From Bacteroides sp. 51 (GTDB lineage Bacteria; Bacteroidota; Bacteroidia; Bacteroidales; Bacteroidaceae): a stretch of 64,000 nt of DNA. The notes below the pieces were generated by a model that was not told the DNA's origin, searched no databases, and was given only the letters and a program-made list of their open reading frames with translations. Location: assembly GCF_010500965.1 (NCBI RefSeq), contig NZ_QVMI01000026.1, forward strand, positions 40,465-104,464, given 5' to 3'. How positions within the stretch are numbered: the stretch's first letter is position 1; every line of letters begins with the position of its first letter. The position numbers and the translations under genes are program-made. Shown one piece after another: positions 18,583 to 28,459 of this stretch.

Positions 18583-20550
18583 ATGAAATTAAAATCTTAT
18601 ATATATTCATTTATTGCAAGCGCAGTCATTCTTTTCTCTGCTTGCACACCCGAGGATCATGATTTGGGTGCAAAGACCTATGTATCTGACGACTTGGTGC
18701 AAGGCATAGCTTTCAAGGTTACTCCTGACGCTGAAGACCCTAATACCATACATCTTCAATCGCTTATAACAGAGGGTGTGACTCCTCTTTGGGAAACCCC
18801 ACAAGGACGTTCACAGGATGCTACAATGACCATTGAGTTGCCTTTTGCAGGCGATTATGAAGTGACTTTTGGTGTGATGACCCAGGCTGGTCCGGTTTAT
18901 GGTCCGGCGTATAAGTTTACGGTGTCCTCGAACAACTTCAATATGCTCAGCAATGAGATCTGGAGTAATCTTGCCGGTGGTGTAGGCAAAACACGCAAAT
19001 GGATACCGATGGACGGCAATTACGGTATTGGTAAATGTACCGGCCCGGTGATGTATATGAGTCCGACCGATGTGAAGAATGATGGCTCAAATATTTCCGA
19101 TCTGGTGTTTGGTGGCGATAACTGGTCACCCAACTGGGACCCCGGTTTCCAATCCTGGTTGATTCCGGCCGATGATCCTTACATGAGTTCGTATATGACC
19201 TTCGGCCTCGATGCTGCCAATGGATGTACAGCCGAAGTATTCCGCAACGATGCGAGTGGCGGTACCCGGATGAACGGAAAGTTCAATTTGAACCTCTCGG
19301 ACCCTAAACGTCCTACAATAACATTTGATGGTTGTTACTCTTTGCATAACGCAGCTTTCGATGAAGTTTGCGATAATTATACGATCAATCTGAAAATCAT
19401 CGAACTGACTCCTTATCTGCTTCAGATTGCTACCATGCGTACCAACAGTGAAGGTCCCTGGTGGTTGGTTTGGAATTTCATTTCCGAAGAAGCTCAACAA
19501 GACCCTTCTTTGATACCTACCGATGACCCGGGCTTGCTTCCAACTGTTCCGGTGCAGGAACCCGAGTACGCAAATCTGAGTGAATCGCTCTTTACCATTG
19601 CCGGTCCGAATGCCACATATATTGCTACGGCTACTACATTCCTTCTAAATGAAGATGCTCCTTACGATTGGATGTGGTGGAACGGTGCAACAGGCGCATG
19701 GGAATCGAATGGTTTCGAAGGTGCCGGAGATTACACTGCCAACTGGACTCCCGCATTTGCCGATGCCGGTGACTTCTCGATGAATCTTTCTACAACAGGT
19801 ACTGCCGGAACGTATTCCTGCGAATTGGAAACTGTTGATGGAGGTACAGCTACCACGTTTACCATCGTGGGCAATAAACTGGTATTTGCCGATGAGATTT
19901 CTTTGCTCACTGCATCCAATGATTTTACGACTGTTGACATCCGCGGCAAGGAATTTACCGTGATGGCTTGTTCGCCGGATGATAGTCAGGTGGTATTGGG
20001 TATTCCGGCCGGAACAGATGGAGCAGGTACGGTGAACCGTTATCTGTGTGCCAATCTGACGATTAAACCGATTACGTCCGAATCCGGACCTACGGTGATT
20101 GCGGTAAATAATGAAAAGCTGAATTGCTATGTGGAGGCAAGTAAGTTCTTCCGGATTGAAATGTATAATCCGTGGGGTGATAAAGATTGGCCTATTGATA
20201 TCTCTAAGGTGAAATTGAGAAAAGAACAGAAGTTGACTGTCAAGTTTAATGTTAATGGAATAACATGGAATGACGGTGCAGACCCTAAAGCGGCAATCTG
20301 TCATAATATAGGTGATGGTCTTTGGGAACCGGCTTGTTTTACCGATGCTGCGGCTGTGAGCCTGAATAAGAGTGGTGAAACCACCGTGACGTTTACTAAT
20401 ACTACAGGTGCTACCGCGAATTTTGCTACTGCACCAAGTTGTTTAACCATCGCCGTACAGATTGATGGTTTGGTTTCGGCTCCTTTGCTTGACGGTGTGC
20501 TCGATCCTTCGGCAGTTACGGTTGAAGTCACTTCAATGACCATTGAATAA
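18583..20550 (+). CDS. surface lipoprotein, putative glycan-binding (SGBP)
   Basis: A 655-residue lipoprotein. The start at 18583 is preferred over the in-frame ATG at 18541 because it gives a clean signal peptide with lipobox FSAC (Cys21) and removes overlap with the SusD stop. No catalytic motif is recognised. The sequence is rich in Trp, Tyr, Asn and Gly and has repeated beta-sandwich-like blocks, including NEIWSNLAGGVGKTRKW and a similar second-half region. The position after SusD is that of SusE/F-like or SGBP-B-type proteins, which hold polysaccharide at the cell surface. Function is inferred from place and composition. Its C-terminal block resembles that of the next gene (both have YNPWG or FNIWG turns). 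Confidence 0.75.
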   Translation: MKLKSYIYSFIASAVILFSACTPEDHDLGAKTYVSDDLVQGIAFKVTPDAEDPNTIHLQSLITEGVTPLWETPQGRSQDATMTIELPFAGDYEVTFGVMTQAGPVYGPAYKFTVSSNNFNMLSNEIWSNLAGGVGKTRKWIPMDGNYGIGKCTGPVMYMSPTDVKNDGSNISDLVFGGDNWSPNWDPGFQSWLIPADDPYMSSYMTFGLDAANGCTAEVFRNDASGGTRMNGKFNLNLSDPKRPTITFDGCYSLHNAAFDEVCDNYTINLKIIELTPYLLQIATMRTNSEGPWWLVWNFISEEAQQDPSLIPTDDPGLLPTVPVQEPEYANLSESLFTIAGPNATYIATATTFLLNEDAPYDWMWWNGATGAWESNGFEGAGDYTANWTPAFADAGDFSMNLSTTGTAGTYSCELETVDGGTATTFTIVGNKLVFADEISLLTASNDFTTVDIRGKEFTVMACSPDDSQVVLGIPAGTDGAGTVNRYLCANLTIKPITSESGPTVIAVNNEKLNCYVEASKFFRIEMYNPWGDKDWPIDISKVKLRKEQKLTVKFNVNGITWNDGADPKAAICHNIGDGLWEPACFTDAAAVSLNKSGETTVTFTNTTGATANFATAPSCLTIAVQIDGLVSAPLLDGVLDPSAVTVEVTSMTIE

Positions 20551-20571
20551 TCACCTTAAAGAATATAGTAT

Positions 20572-22722
20572 ATGAAAACAAAAATATATTTAGGAATTAT
20601 ATCACTCATCATGGGGCTTTCATTAGCCTCATGCGACGACGATAACGACTATGCGATTGCTACTACACCTATCCTCAATGATTCGTCTGTAGTCACAGGC
20701 CCGTCGGATGTTACGGCTACTACGGCTGTTCTGCATGGAACTGTAGCCGATTTGGGCAACATGGCTTCCGGTGCTTATGCCGTGGGTTTCTTTTATGGTT
20801 CAACGCAAGAAAATCTGGCCGAGAGTGTAACGGCTACATTTGATGACGGTGCATTCTCTGCAACGCTTACCAGTTTGCAAAATAATTCTACCCTTTACTA
20901 TCAGGCATTTGTATGTTTGCAAAGCAAGGTGTACTATAAAGGAGAAGTCAAGAGTCTGGTTACGACCAATGCCAAGGTAACTACTAAGCCGGCAACAGGA
21001 GTAGATTATGCTTCTGCAACACTTGGCGGGACATTGGCCGACTATCCGGCTGATGCCACATGTGGTATCGTGATCTCTACTTCGGCCGATGTAGAAAGTG
21101 TTCGTGATGGTTTAATCGTTAAGAGTTCAAACTTATCCGGTGACTTTACACTTGAACGTGCCGGTTTGCTACCCAATACACAGTATTATTATGCCGCTTA
21201 CCTGGATCTGGGCAATGGCGTACTTTATGGCGATGTGAAGAACTTTACTACCGGTACATACGACTTCGATCTTGATAATGACCTTGTTGACCTGGGGCTA
21301 TCAGTTAAGTGGGCGCGCTTCAATGTAGGTGCTAAAAACGAGACTGGCCTGGGTGGTCTTTTCGGCTTTGGCGATCTTACCGGCTGCAATAACAGTATCA
21401 ATCCGGAAGATTATGCCTCGGCCGATGTTTACCGTACCGCTTCCGACCTGGCTTTCCAGGCTTTTCAGGGTCGCGCCACAATGCCTACGGTAGCCGACTT
21501 TGAGGAACTCTTCTCGCTCTGTACAAAGGAATGGATTGAAATGGATGGCGTGACGGGATACAAACTTACCGGCCCTAACGGTAACTCCATCTTCCTGCCT
21601 GCTGCCGGATCGCGCATTGGTAACGATGTGACCAATGAAGGTACTGAGGGGTATTATCTGACCGGTGCGATAAATCCATCGAACCCACAGTTTGCTATCA
21701 GCTATCAATTCAATGCGGGTGTTGATACTAAAACTACCGCAGCAGTATATCAGGCAATGGCTGTACGTGCTGTTTCTACAGCAAAGAATGTGCGGTTCGA
21801 CCGTTCGTTGCTTTATGGAAAGTGGTATATTGATAATGGTCAGGATGGTGAGCAACATGTATTCGAAGGACCATTCACCCAATGGGGATATACGGACAAC
21901 TGGGCTACGGTATCTAACGGCCAGCCTAATATCGAACAGCAGATTCATTGGGAAATGGGTACGGGTAATGGCTGGATTGGTTATACCTACGGTGTTGACT
22001 ACGGCTATATGGAGTTCCTTGAAAACGGAACCGTAAACATTCACCGCCTGACGGACGATGGAGCAGCCACCGACGAAACCGGCACATATATTATCGACGA
22101 AGTGAATAAGGTAATTGATATTGATATCAATGTGCTTTGTGCTAATACCTGGGTAGCTGTGAAGAGCGGTAAACTGAACATTCTGTCTCTGACAAGCGAC
22201 GGTCTGCAAATTGCTCTTCCTAATAATGATGATTATGCTTACTCTGTCAATTATTATAGTGAGCGTAAGGCCGAAGCCGATGCTAAGATTCCGGTATCAT
22301 TGCTTTGCGTGGGTGCCGACTGGAATGGTACCTGGGGAGAAGTTGTTAGCCGGATAGCACCTGCTGAACTGGCTGGTCAGCATACCTTTACGTATGAAGG
22401 TGCGTGCAACGCAGCGATGGTGTTCACCCTTGATTTTCAGACTTTGTTAACGAAGTTCCCTAACGCTTCCGTACGTATTGATGAGATGAAGTGTGACGGT
22501 AATGCCATTACTTTCAACGCTAATTACTTCTTCTATGGAGATATTGAAAACAACGGCAACTACCGTATCGAATTGTTTAATATCTGGGGTAAGGGTGCAG
22601 TTGATGGTAATGTGTTGAATAGTCCTTTCAGCGACCTGCAAAATGTGTCGTCCGATCCGGCTTTTAATTTCAGTAGCAAGCTCGAAATGACTTATACGAT
22701 CTTTACCGATGGTAGTAATTAA
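20572..22722 (+). CDS. surface lipoprotein with FnIII-like and Fibrobacter-type domains
   Basis: A 716-residue lipoprotein with lipobox LASC (Cys20). Two fibronectin-III-like modules occupy about 30-225 (ATTAVLHGTV; SATLGGTLAD; LLPNTQYYYAAY). A domain with VDLGLSVKWARFNVGA (about 243-258) follows, of the type seen in Fibrobacter succinogenes major paralogous domain proteins. The C-terminal third resembles the C-terminus of the preceding lipoprotein. It lies 21 bp after the previous gene and 9 bp before GH5. A role as a second surface glycan-binding protein is the best guess; no catalytic residues were recognised. Confidence 0.72.
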   Translation: MKTKIYLGIISLIMGLSLASCDDDNDYAIATTPILNDSSVVTGPSDVTATTAVLHGTVADLGNMASGAYAVGFFYGSTQENLAESVTATFDDGAFSATLTSLQNNSTLYYQAFVCLQSKVYYKGEVKSLVTTNAKVTTKPATGVDYASATLGGTLADYPADATCGIVISTSADVESVRDGLIVKSSNLSGDFTLERAGLLPNTQYYYAAYLDLGNGVLYGDVKNFTTGTYDFDLDNDLVDLGLSVKWARFNVGAKNETGLGGLFGFGDLTGCNNSINPEDYASADVYRTASDLAFQAFQGRATMPTVADFEELFSLCTKEWIEMDGVTGYKLTGPNGNSIFLPAAGSRIGNDVTNEGTEGYYLTGAINPSNPQFAISYQFNAGVDTKTTAAVYQAMAVRAVSTAKNVRFDRSLLYGKWYIDNGQDGEQHVFEGPFTQWGYTDNWATVSNGQPNIEQQIHWEMGTGNGWIGYTYGVDYGYMEFLENGTVNIHRLTDDGAATDETGTYIIDEVNKVIDIDINVLCANTWVAVKSGKLNILSLTSDGLQIALPNNDDYAYSVNYYSERKAEADAKIPVSLLCVGADWNGTWGEVVSRIAPAELAGQHTFTYEGACNAAMVFTLDFQTLLTKFPNASVRIDEMKCDGNAITFNANYFFYGDIENNGNYRIELFNIWGKGAVDGNVLNSPFSDLQNVSSDPAFNFSSKLEMTYTIFTDGSN

Positions 22723-22731
22723 TAAAAAGAC

Positions 22732-24444
22732 ATGATGAAAGATATGATTAAGCTATTTAAAAACCGTCTGGTGCTGGCGGCCTTGTCGCTTCTTTGCCTG
22801 ACAACCACAACAGCCTGTTCGGACGATGATGATCCGGCGACTCCGGCAATCACCATTGCCAATCCGGAGATGAGCTTTCCTAAAACAGGAGGAACGGATA
22901 TACTTTATATTAAATCCAATGTAGCATTGGGTGTAACAAGTGATAATGAAAGCTGGTGCCACGTGGTGCCAGCTACTTCCGAGTCGGCAACCATGTATAA
23001 ATTTACCGTTACGGTAGATCCAAGTACGGATACGAACGAACGTTCGACTACGCTGACTGTGAAAGCCGGCGATATAACAGAAACCGTTCGTGTGAAACAA
23101 TCGGCTATGGATGGTTTAATTGTGGAACAAAAGACATTTAATGATGTATCCGGCGAAGGTGCCAACATCCAGGTGAAACTGACAACGAACGGACAGGTTA
23201 CCGTTACCAGCAACAACAACTGGATAACCAGAGTTGACACTCGTGCCATGCAGGAGCAAACGCTGACCTTCAAAGTGGCTGCTAATTATGGCGAAGCCCG
23301 TTCGGGAAGTATCAGCTTCACTGTGGGCGATTTGACGGAAACCGTAACCATCAACCAGCTCGCCCTGAATCTTCCGAACATCGGAATGGATAGTGATGCT
23401 TTGACTTTGGCTGCTAAAATCTACGCCGGCTGGAATGTTGGAAATACGCTCGAAGCTATGGGCGGCGAAACGGGTTGGGGCAATCCTAAGGTTACTGAGG
23501 ATTATATCAAGAGTATAAAAGCGCTTGGCTTCAATGCCATCCGTATTCCATGTGCATGGGATCAGTATATTGAAGATGCAGCAACTTATAAGGTGAAAGC
23601 CAGCTGGTTGGATCGTGTAAACGAAGTAGTGGGCTATTGTGTTGCCAACGATATGTATGCCATTGTCAATATTCACTGGGATGGCGGTTGGCTGGAAGAA
23701 AACTGTACGCCCGACAAACAAGTGGAGAACAACAAGAAACAAGCGGCATTGTGGACACAGATTGCCGGCAGGTTAAACTATTACGATGAGCACTTACTTT
23801 TTGCCGGCTGTAATGAACCGAATGTGGAAAATGCCGAGCAGATGGCGGTATTGCGAACTTATGAACAAACATTTATTGATGCCGTACGTGCCACGGGAGG
23901 AAATAATGCTGTGCGTAACCTGATCGTTCAGGGACCCAGTACGGATATCGAAAAAACAAACAATCTGTTTGGTACTATGCCGACCGACGTTGTAGCCAAC
24001 CGTTTGATGGTAGAGGTACATTATTACAACCCCTGGACGTTCTGCGGAATGGAGCAAGATGAAACCTGGGGCAGAATGGCTTATTTCTGGGGAGATTATA
24101 AAGTGGATGGTTCGGACCGCAACGCTACGTTTGGCGATGAGGCTGAGATGAAGTCCTTGTTTACCCGGATGAAGACTCAGTTTGTAGATAAAGGTATTCC
24201 TGTTATTCTGGGTGAGTATGGCGCTATTACGCATCACACCGGATTGGGTGATCTTCAGGAAGCCCATGATAAGTCGCGCAGCCATTATGACGAAACTGTA
24301 ACACGCGAAGCTAAGAATCATGGGTTGGTTCCTTTCTATTGGGAAACAGGCCGGGTGATTAATCGCAATACAGGTGCGATAAGAGATAATTATGCCATAG
24401 ACGGTATTACGAAAGGGGCGCGAGCAGGGACGTATCCTTTCTAA
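22732..24444 (+). CDS. GH5 endo-xyloglucanase with two BACON domains
   Basis: A 570-residue lipoprotein (lipobox TAC, about Cys29). Two BACON-type Ig-like domains come first: about 45-125, ending in VRVKQS, and about 130-210, ending in VTINQL. The catalytic domain starts at GWNVGNTLEAMGG, a block typical of GH5 subfamily 4, with acid/base Glu362 in GCNEPN and nucleophile Glu495 in ILGEYGA. The described B. ovatus homologue has one BACON domain, so the tandem pair is notable. It should cut the xyloglucan backbone at the cell surface to feed SusC/D. It is the last gene of the operon, and a 22-bp repeat array follows its stop. Confidence 0.92.
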   Translation: MMKDMIKLFKNRLVLAALSLLCLTTTTACSDDDDPATPAITIANPEMSFPKTGGTDILYIKSNVALGVTSDNESWCHVVPATSESATMYKFTVTVDPSTDTNERSTTLTVKAGDITETVRVKQSAMDGLIVEQKTFNDVSGEGANIQVKLTTNGQVTVTSNNNWITRVDTRAMQEQTLTFKVAANYGEARSGSISFTVGDLTETVTINQLALNLPNIGMDSDALTLAAKIYAGWNVGNTLEAMGGETGWGNPKVTEDYIKSIKALGFNAIRIPCAWDQYIEDAATYKVKASWLDRVNEVVGYCVANDMYAIVNIHWDGGWLEENCTPDKQVENNKKQAALWTQIAGRLNYYDEHLLFAGCNEPNVENAEQMAVLRTYEQTFIDAVRATGGNNAVRNLIVQGPSTDIEKTNNLFGTMPTDVVANRLMVEVHYYNPWTFCGMEQDETWGRMAYFWGDYKVDGSDRNATFGDEAEMKSLFTRMKTQFVDKGIPVILGEYGAITHHTGLGDLQEAHDKSRSHYDETVTREAKNHGLVPFYWETGRVINRNTGAIRDNYAIDGITKGARAGTYPF

Positions 24445-24463
24445 AACATCAACGCTTTTTCTT

Positions 24464-24587
24464 TTTTGCGTTGGACTTCTTGTGCAAAAGTCCAACGCAA
24501 ACACCTCAAAAGTCCAACGCAAAAATCTTTTTCCGTTGGACTTTTGAGGCGTTTGCGTTGAGCTTTTGAGGTGTTTGCGTTGGACTC
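24464..24587. repeat. 22-bp array with an orientation switch
   Basis: Units of 22 bp start at 24464, 24486 and 24508, and, after a short break, at 24533, 24555 and 24577. They are built on AAAGTCCAACGC and its complement GCGTTGGACTTT. The copies at 24486 and 24508 are opposite in orientation to the outer ones, so the array can fold into large hairpins. It lies just after the GH5 stop and could act as a terminator-like 3' structure. Confidence 0.8.
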
Positions 24588-24713
24588 AGTGTGAAGTGTC
24601 ACACCATTGTCTTCTTTGCGTAATCAAAACATCATTCGCGTGCAATTCGACTGTAATGCATATTGCTTTATTTTGCGGCTGAAAGATCACAGTGAAAATT
24701 AAATCATTTGAAT

Positions 24714-25538
24714 ATGCAAAAGCTAAAAAAACTAATCATTGTTTGTTTAATCCTACTGCCACTGGGTGTAAACGCGCAGGTTGCAGACAGTTTGTCGAGA
24801 GTCGTAAAAATGGAAGGCGCAGTGAACTTCCGGGATATCGGCGGATATAAAACCAAAGACGGCAGAGAGGTAATCAAGAACCGTATTTACCGTGCAGCAG
24901 ATATCAGTCGGCTGACAGATCGAGATATGGAAAAGCTAGCGGAACGACGCATTTATACGGTAATTGATTTCCGCGGAAAGAAAGAATCGGCTATGGCGCC
25001 CGACCGCTTGTTGCCGGGTACAGACTACACTCTTTGCCCTGCCGGAAGCGATAATCTTCCAAGTACAAAAGACCTGGCAGAAATGCTTAAAGATGAGAAC
25101 TTCCTACTCTCCATGTATGGAGCACCCAGCATGCAACATTACGGTAGCCGTTACAAACCGATGTTTCAGAAATTGTTATCCCTGTCCGATTCGGATGCGC
25201 TGATGTATCACTGCACCGGTGGGCGCGACCGTACAGGCATGGCTACTGCTTTGATCCTCTACACCTTACAAGTACCTATGGATATTATCGAAGCCGATTA
25301 CGTGGCGTCCAATATCTACCTGGCTCCCGCCAATAAAAATATGTATAAGTCCATGATCGAACTGTCCGGCCTGTCCGAAGAAGAAATTACGGAACGCATG
25401 AAACTTCGTCCCGAACTCCTTCAAAACTTCTTTGCCGCCATAAAAGAGAGCTATGGAAGCGTAGAGAACTTCATGGAAAAAGAACTCGGCGTCGGTGCCG
25501 GCGAACGAGCGTTCCTGATACGGAAATTCACTAAATAA
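24714..25538 (+). CDS. secreted tyrosine/dual-specificity-type phosphatase
   Basis: A 274-residue exported protein with a signal peptide ending in VNAQ (about 23). The ATG at 24714 is chosen over an upstream TTG. NFRDIGGYKTKDG (about 37-49) and the P-loop HCTGGRDRTG (Cys about 168) are the signature of the bacterial protein-tyrosine/serine phosphatase family PF13350. Cys is the expected nucleophile and the Asp-Arg the phosphate-binding part. The signal peptide suggests a periplasmic or outer place. It is the first gene of a run with a TonB-dependent receptor 13 bp downstream. It may release phosphate or another product from a substrate the receptor imports, which is inference. Confidence 0.85.
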   Translation: MQKLKKLIIVCLILLPLGVNAQVADSLSRVVKMEGAVNFRDIGGYKTKDGREVIKNRIYRAADISRLTDRDMEKLAERRIYTVIDFRGKKESAMAPDRLLPGTDYTLCPAGSDNLPSTKDLAEMLKDENFLLSMYGAPSMQHYGSRYKPMFQKLLSLSDSDALMYHCTGGRDRTGMATALILYTLQVPMDIIEADYVASNIYLAPANKNMYKSMIELSGLSEEEITERMKLRPELLQNFFAAIKESYGSVENFMEKELGVGAGERAFLIRKFTK

Positions 25539-25551
25539 ACTTACCCGATAC

Positions 25552-28428
25552 ATGAAACGATTTAACCTGTTTGAGAGGTCCGTCCGACTTCTCCTGCTAC
25601 CCTTGTGCCTTCTTGCCGGGGCTGCCAATGCACAGATGATTAAAGGAACCGTTATATGCGAAGACGGCCCCCTGCCCGGCGTAACCGTTTATCTGGAAAC
25701 ACTAAAACAAGGAACCGCAACCGACCTGGATGGGAACTTCTCCATTCAAACCAAAGCAGAAGGTACCCAAACCCTGAGAATATCTTACATCGGATACCAG
25801 GACAAGATGGTCGACATAAAACTACAAAAAGGCATCAACGACCTCGGCATTATTTCCCTGCAAACAGACGAGCTGATGCTCGGCGAGGTGGTGGTCAGTG
25901 GTACAATGGCGCCATCGCAGGCCAAAGCCTATAACATTAAAAAGACCTCTATGGCGCTACTCGACATCGTTGCTTCCGATGCCGTCGGAAAGCTTCCCGA
26001 CCGGAATGCTGCTGAGGCTGTACAGCGCATACAGGGTGTTGCCGTAGCCCGTTATCACGGCGAGGCTGATCAGGCCACCGTTCGCGGTACACCTTTTGCC
26101 TGGACGTCTACACTGTTCAATGGAAGCCGGCTACCCAGTTCCAATGTGATGGGAAACCGTTCTTCGGTGCTCGATGCCGTTCCTTCCGAACTCATCCAGT
26201 ATGTACAGGTGGCCAAAGCACTGACGCCCGACTGGGAAGGCGATGCCATTGGTGGTTCTGTGAACTTCATTACCCGTACCGCCCCGATGAGCCGCAAGCT
26301 AGGTGTCAGTCTGGCAGGAGGATATAATGCCTTTTCGGAAAACGGAACTTATAACGGCTCTATCGTCTATGGTGACCGCTTTTTCAATGATAAACTAGGC
26401 ATCATCCTCGTCGGTGCCATTTGGGACAGGCAGTGGGGTTCGGATAGTTACGACGTGAAATACAATACCGCACTCGAAGACCCGGATCAACGAAATTCCA
26501 TCAACACCGTGATGCTGAAACGCTATATGGGTAAACGCCAGACCTATGGCGTAAATCTGGGGTTGGAATATAAATTCAACAACAATCATAAAGTTACCTT
26601 CCGCGGACTGTACGATAAGTTTAATGACATCCGTCCCGTGTATGAATCCTACGTTGATTACAATAAGTCATGCTATCAGTATAACTACCGGTATTCGCAC
26701 TACCAGACCGTGCTCAGTGGTGGAGAATTGGGTGGTGAGCACCAGCTATCTTCTATGGTCAATGTAGATTGGTCGGTAAGCGATTATACTTCGGACTATT
26801 TCCTCGATACCCCCAAAGGTTCCGACCGGAAAGGGCTGCCTATCGCCACCTTCCGCCAATCTATAAAAGGAGGATTTAATAATCTTTCCAGTGACGGACT
26901 GCGTTACTGGGGATTCGATTCTCCCAACGGAGTAGGAGGAAACCCACTTGAATTCAATGCCGGATTACAGGACCCGACCGAGGTGATGGATGCTGATAAA
27001 TTAACCTTGCGACAACTCGTCATTTCCCAACTCGATACCAAAGAACATGACCGCACCTTCCAACTGAATGTAAAGGTGGAGCCTACTTCTAAAATCAAAC
27101 TGAAAGCCGGTGGTAAATACCGTACAAAGGCAAGAAGAAGTGCCTTCGGGTCCAATTTTGTATATCTTCCCGGTGCGGCTCTGGGCATTCCGGGTTCTCC
27201 CGATCTGGTTACTTTAGGTAGCATGCAAACCGAGAGTTTCCCTATGGGGCACGGTTATTTTACAGAGATGAAGGGGCAGTACGATCAGTATATCATGGAC
27301 CCACTGACCAAGGATCAGTTATTCAATCTTTACTCTTCTGAGTTCCTTGAAACAAATGGCTTCAAAGACTATACCTCTGCTGCCAACGAAACCAATCTAT
27401 ATAAAGCAGACGAGAATGTGATTGCCGCCTATGTTATGGGAGAGTTTGAACTAACCAGCCGCCTGCGGCTTGTCGGGGGATTCCGTAACGAATACACCAA
27501 AACCACATTGAAAGGTTCGCAGGCCGTTGTTTCAGGTACAACGGAGATCACCCCGGTGAAACTAACCAACAATTACAATGCATTCTTACCGATGGTACAT
27601 CTGAAATACGAATTGAACGACAAAACAAATCTACGTGCTGCTTATACCCGCACTTTTGTCCGTCCAAACTTTGGTGACATGACTCCCGGACAATCCATAG
27701 ACCAGACGCAGAACCCTATCGTCCTCAGTAAAGGAAACCAGGACCTGAAACCTACCTTCGCCAATAACTTCGACCTGATGGGTGAATATTATTTTGATAA
27801 TGTCGGTCTTATTTCCGGTGGATTCTTCTATAAAGACATTCAGGATGTGATCTTTAAGGATATCAGCTATTATACCGAAGGAGGCAAAGACTATGTACTG
27901 ACACAATCCAAGAACCTGAAAAGCGCCCGCCTCTTTGGACTTGAAGCCGGAATCAATAAACGTTTCGATTTTCTTCCGGGTTTCCTGAGTGGCTTTGGAG
28001 TAGAGGTGAACTACACCTTTATAGATAGTGAAGTGAAAGTTCCCCGCCAGGTGGGTAGTGGGGCGTCGGCTACGATTGTTAATGACAAAAGCAGCTTGCC
28101 CGACCAGTCCAAACACATGGCCAACATCATTCTCTTCTACGAAAAAGACCGCCTCATGGTACGGTTGGCGGGTAACTATCGCGGCAAATCCATTAATACC
28201 ATTAATCAACAACTCGGTCCCGACTTTTACACCTGGACGGATAAGAACTTTACCCTCGATGCTTCCGCAACCTTCGACATGGCCAAAGGCTTGAAAGTAT
28301 TTGCCGAAGTCAATAATCTCACAGATGAACCCCTGAAGCAATATATGGGTGATAGTCGCCGGCTCACCAACGTGGAGTGGTATGGTGTCCGCGGGCAAAT
28401 TGGCCTTCGCTGGGACATCTTTAAGTAA
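25552..28428 (+). CDS. TonB-dependent receptor without SusD partner
   Basis: A 958-residue outer membrane receptor. It has a signal peptide (about 1-28), a carboxypeptidase-regulatory-like domain (KGTVICEDGPLPGVTVYLE, about 31-110), a plug domain with GKLPDRNAAEAVQRIQGVAV (about 145-164) and a barrel ending in QIGLRWDIFK. The plug motif is typical of the TonB-Xanth-Caul-type family (TIGR01782) rather than SusC. No susD follows. Genes on either side code for a secreted phosphatase (13 bp upstream) and a MORN-type protein (31 bp downstream), so the three are probably one operon. The substrate is unknown. Confidence 0.9.
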   Translation: MKRFNLFERSVRLLLLPLCLLAGAANAQMIKGTVICEDGPLPGVTVYLETLKQGTATDLDGNFSIQTKAEGTQTLRISYIGYQDKMVDIKLQKGINDLGIISLQTDELMLGEVVVSGTMAPSQAKAYNIKKTSMALLDIVASDAVGKLPDRNAAEAVQRIQGVAVARYHGEADQATVRGTPFAWTSTLFNGSRLPSSNVMGNRSSVLDAVPSELIQYVQVAKALTPDWEGDAIGGSVNFITRTAPMSRKLGVSLAGGYNAFSENGTYNGSIVYGDRFFNDKLGIILVGAIWDRQWGSDSYDVKYNTALEDPDQRNSINTVMLKRYMGKRQTYGVNLGLEYKFNNNHKVTFRGLYDKFNDIRPVYESYVDYNKSCYQYNYRYSHYQTVLSGGELGGEHQLSSMVNVDWSVSDYTSDYFLDTPKGSDRKGLPIATFRQSIKGGFNNLSSDGLRYWGFDSPNGVGGNPLEFNAGLQDPTEVMDADKLTLRQLVISQLDTKEHDRTFQLNVKVEPTSKIKLKAGGKYRTKARRSAFGSNFVYLPGAALGIPGSPDLVTLGSMQTESFPMGHGYFTEMKGQYDQYIMDPLTKDQLFNLYSSEFLETNGFKDYTSAANETNLYKADENVIAAYVMGEFELTSRLRLVGGFRNEYTKTTLKGSQAVVSGTTEITPVKLTNNYNAFLPMVHLKYELNDKTNLRAAYTRTFVRPNFGDMTPGQSIDQTQNPIVLSKGNQDLKPTFANNFDLMGEYYFDNVGLISGGFFYKDIQDVIFKDISYYTEGGKDYVLTQSKNLKSARLFGLEAGINKRFDFLPGFLSGFGVEVNYTFIDSEVKVPRQVGSGASATIVNDKSSLPDQSKHMANIILFYEKDRLMVRLAGNYRGKSINTINQQLGPDFYTWTDKNFTLDASATFDMAKGLKVFAEVNNLTDEPLKQYMGDSRRLTNVEWYGVRGQIGLRWDIFK

Positions 28429-28459
28429 TTCTAATTGAACAGAACTAAACTCAAAACCA

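Noticed and set aside
21301-22209. 302-codon open frame on the minus strand
   Set aside because: It lies fully within a well-supported lipoprotein gene on the plus strand and has no protein-family features. The open frame follows from codon bias.
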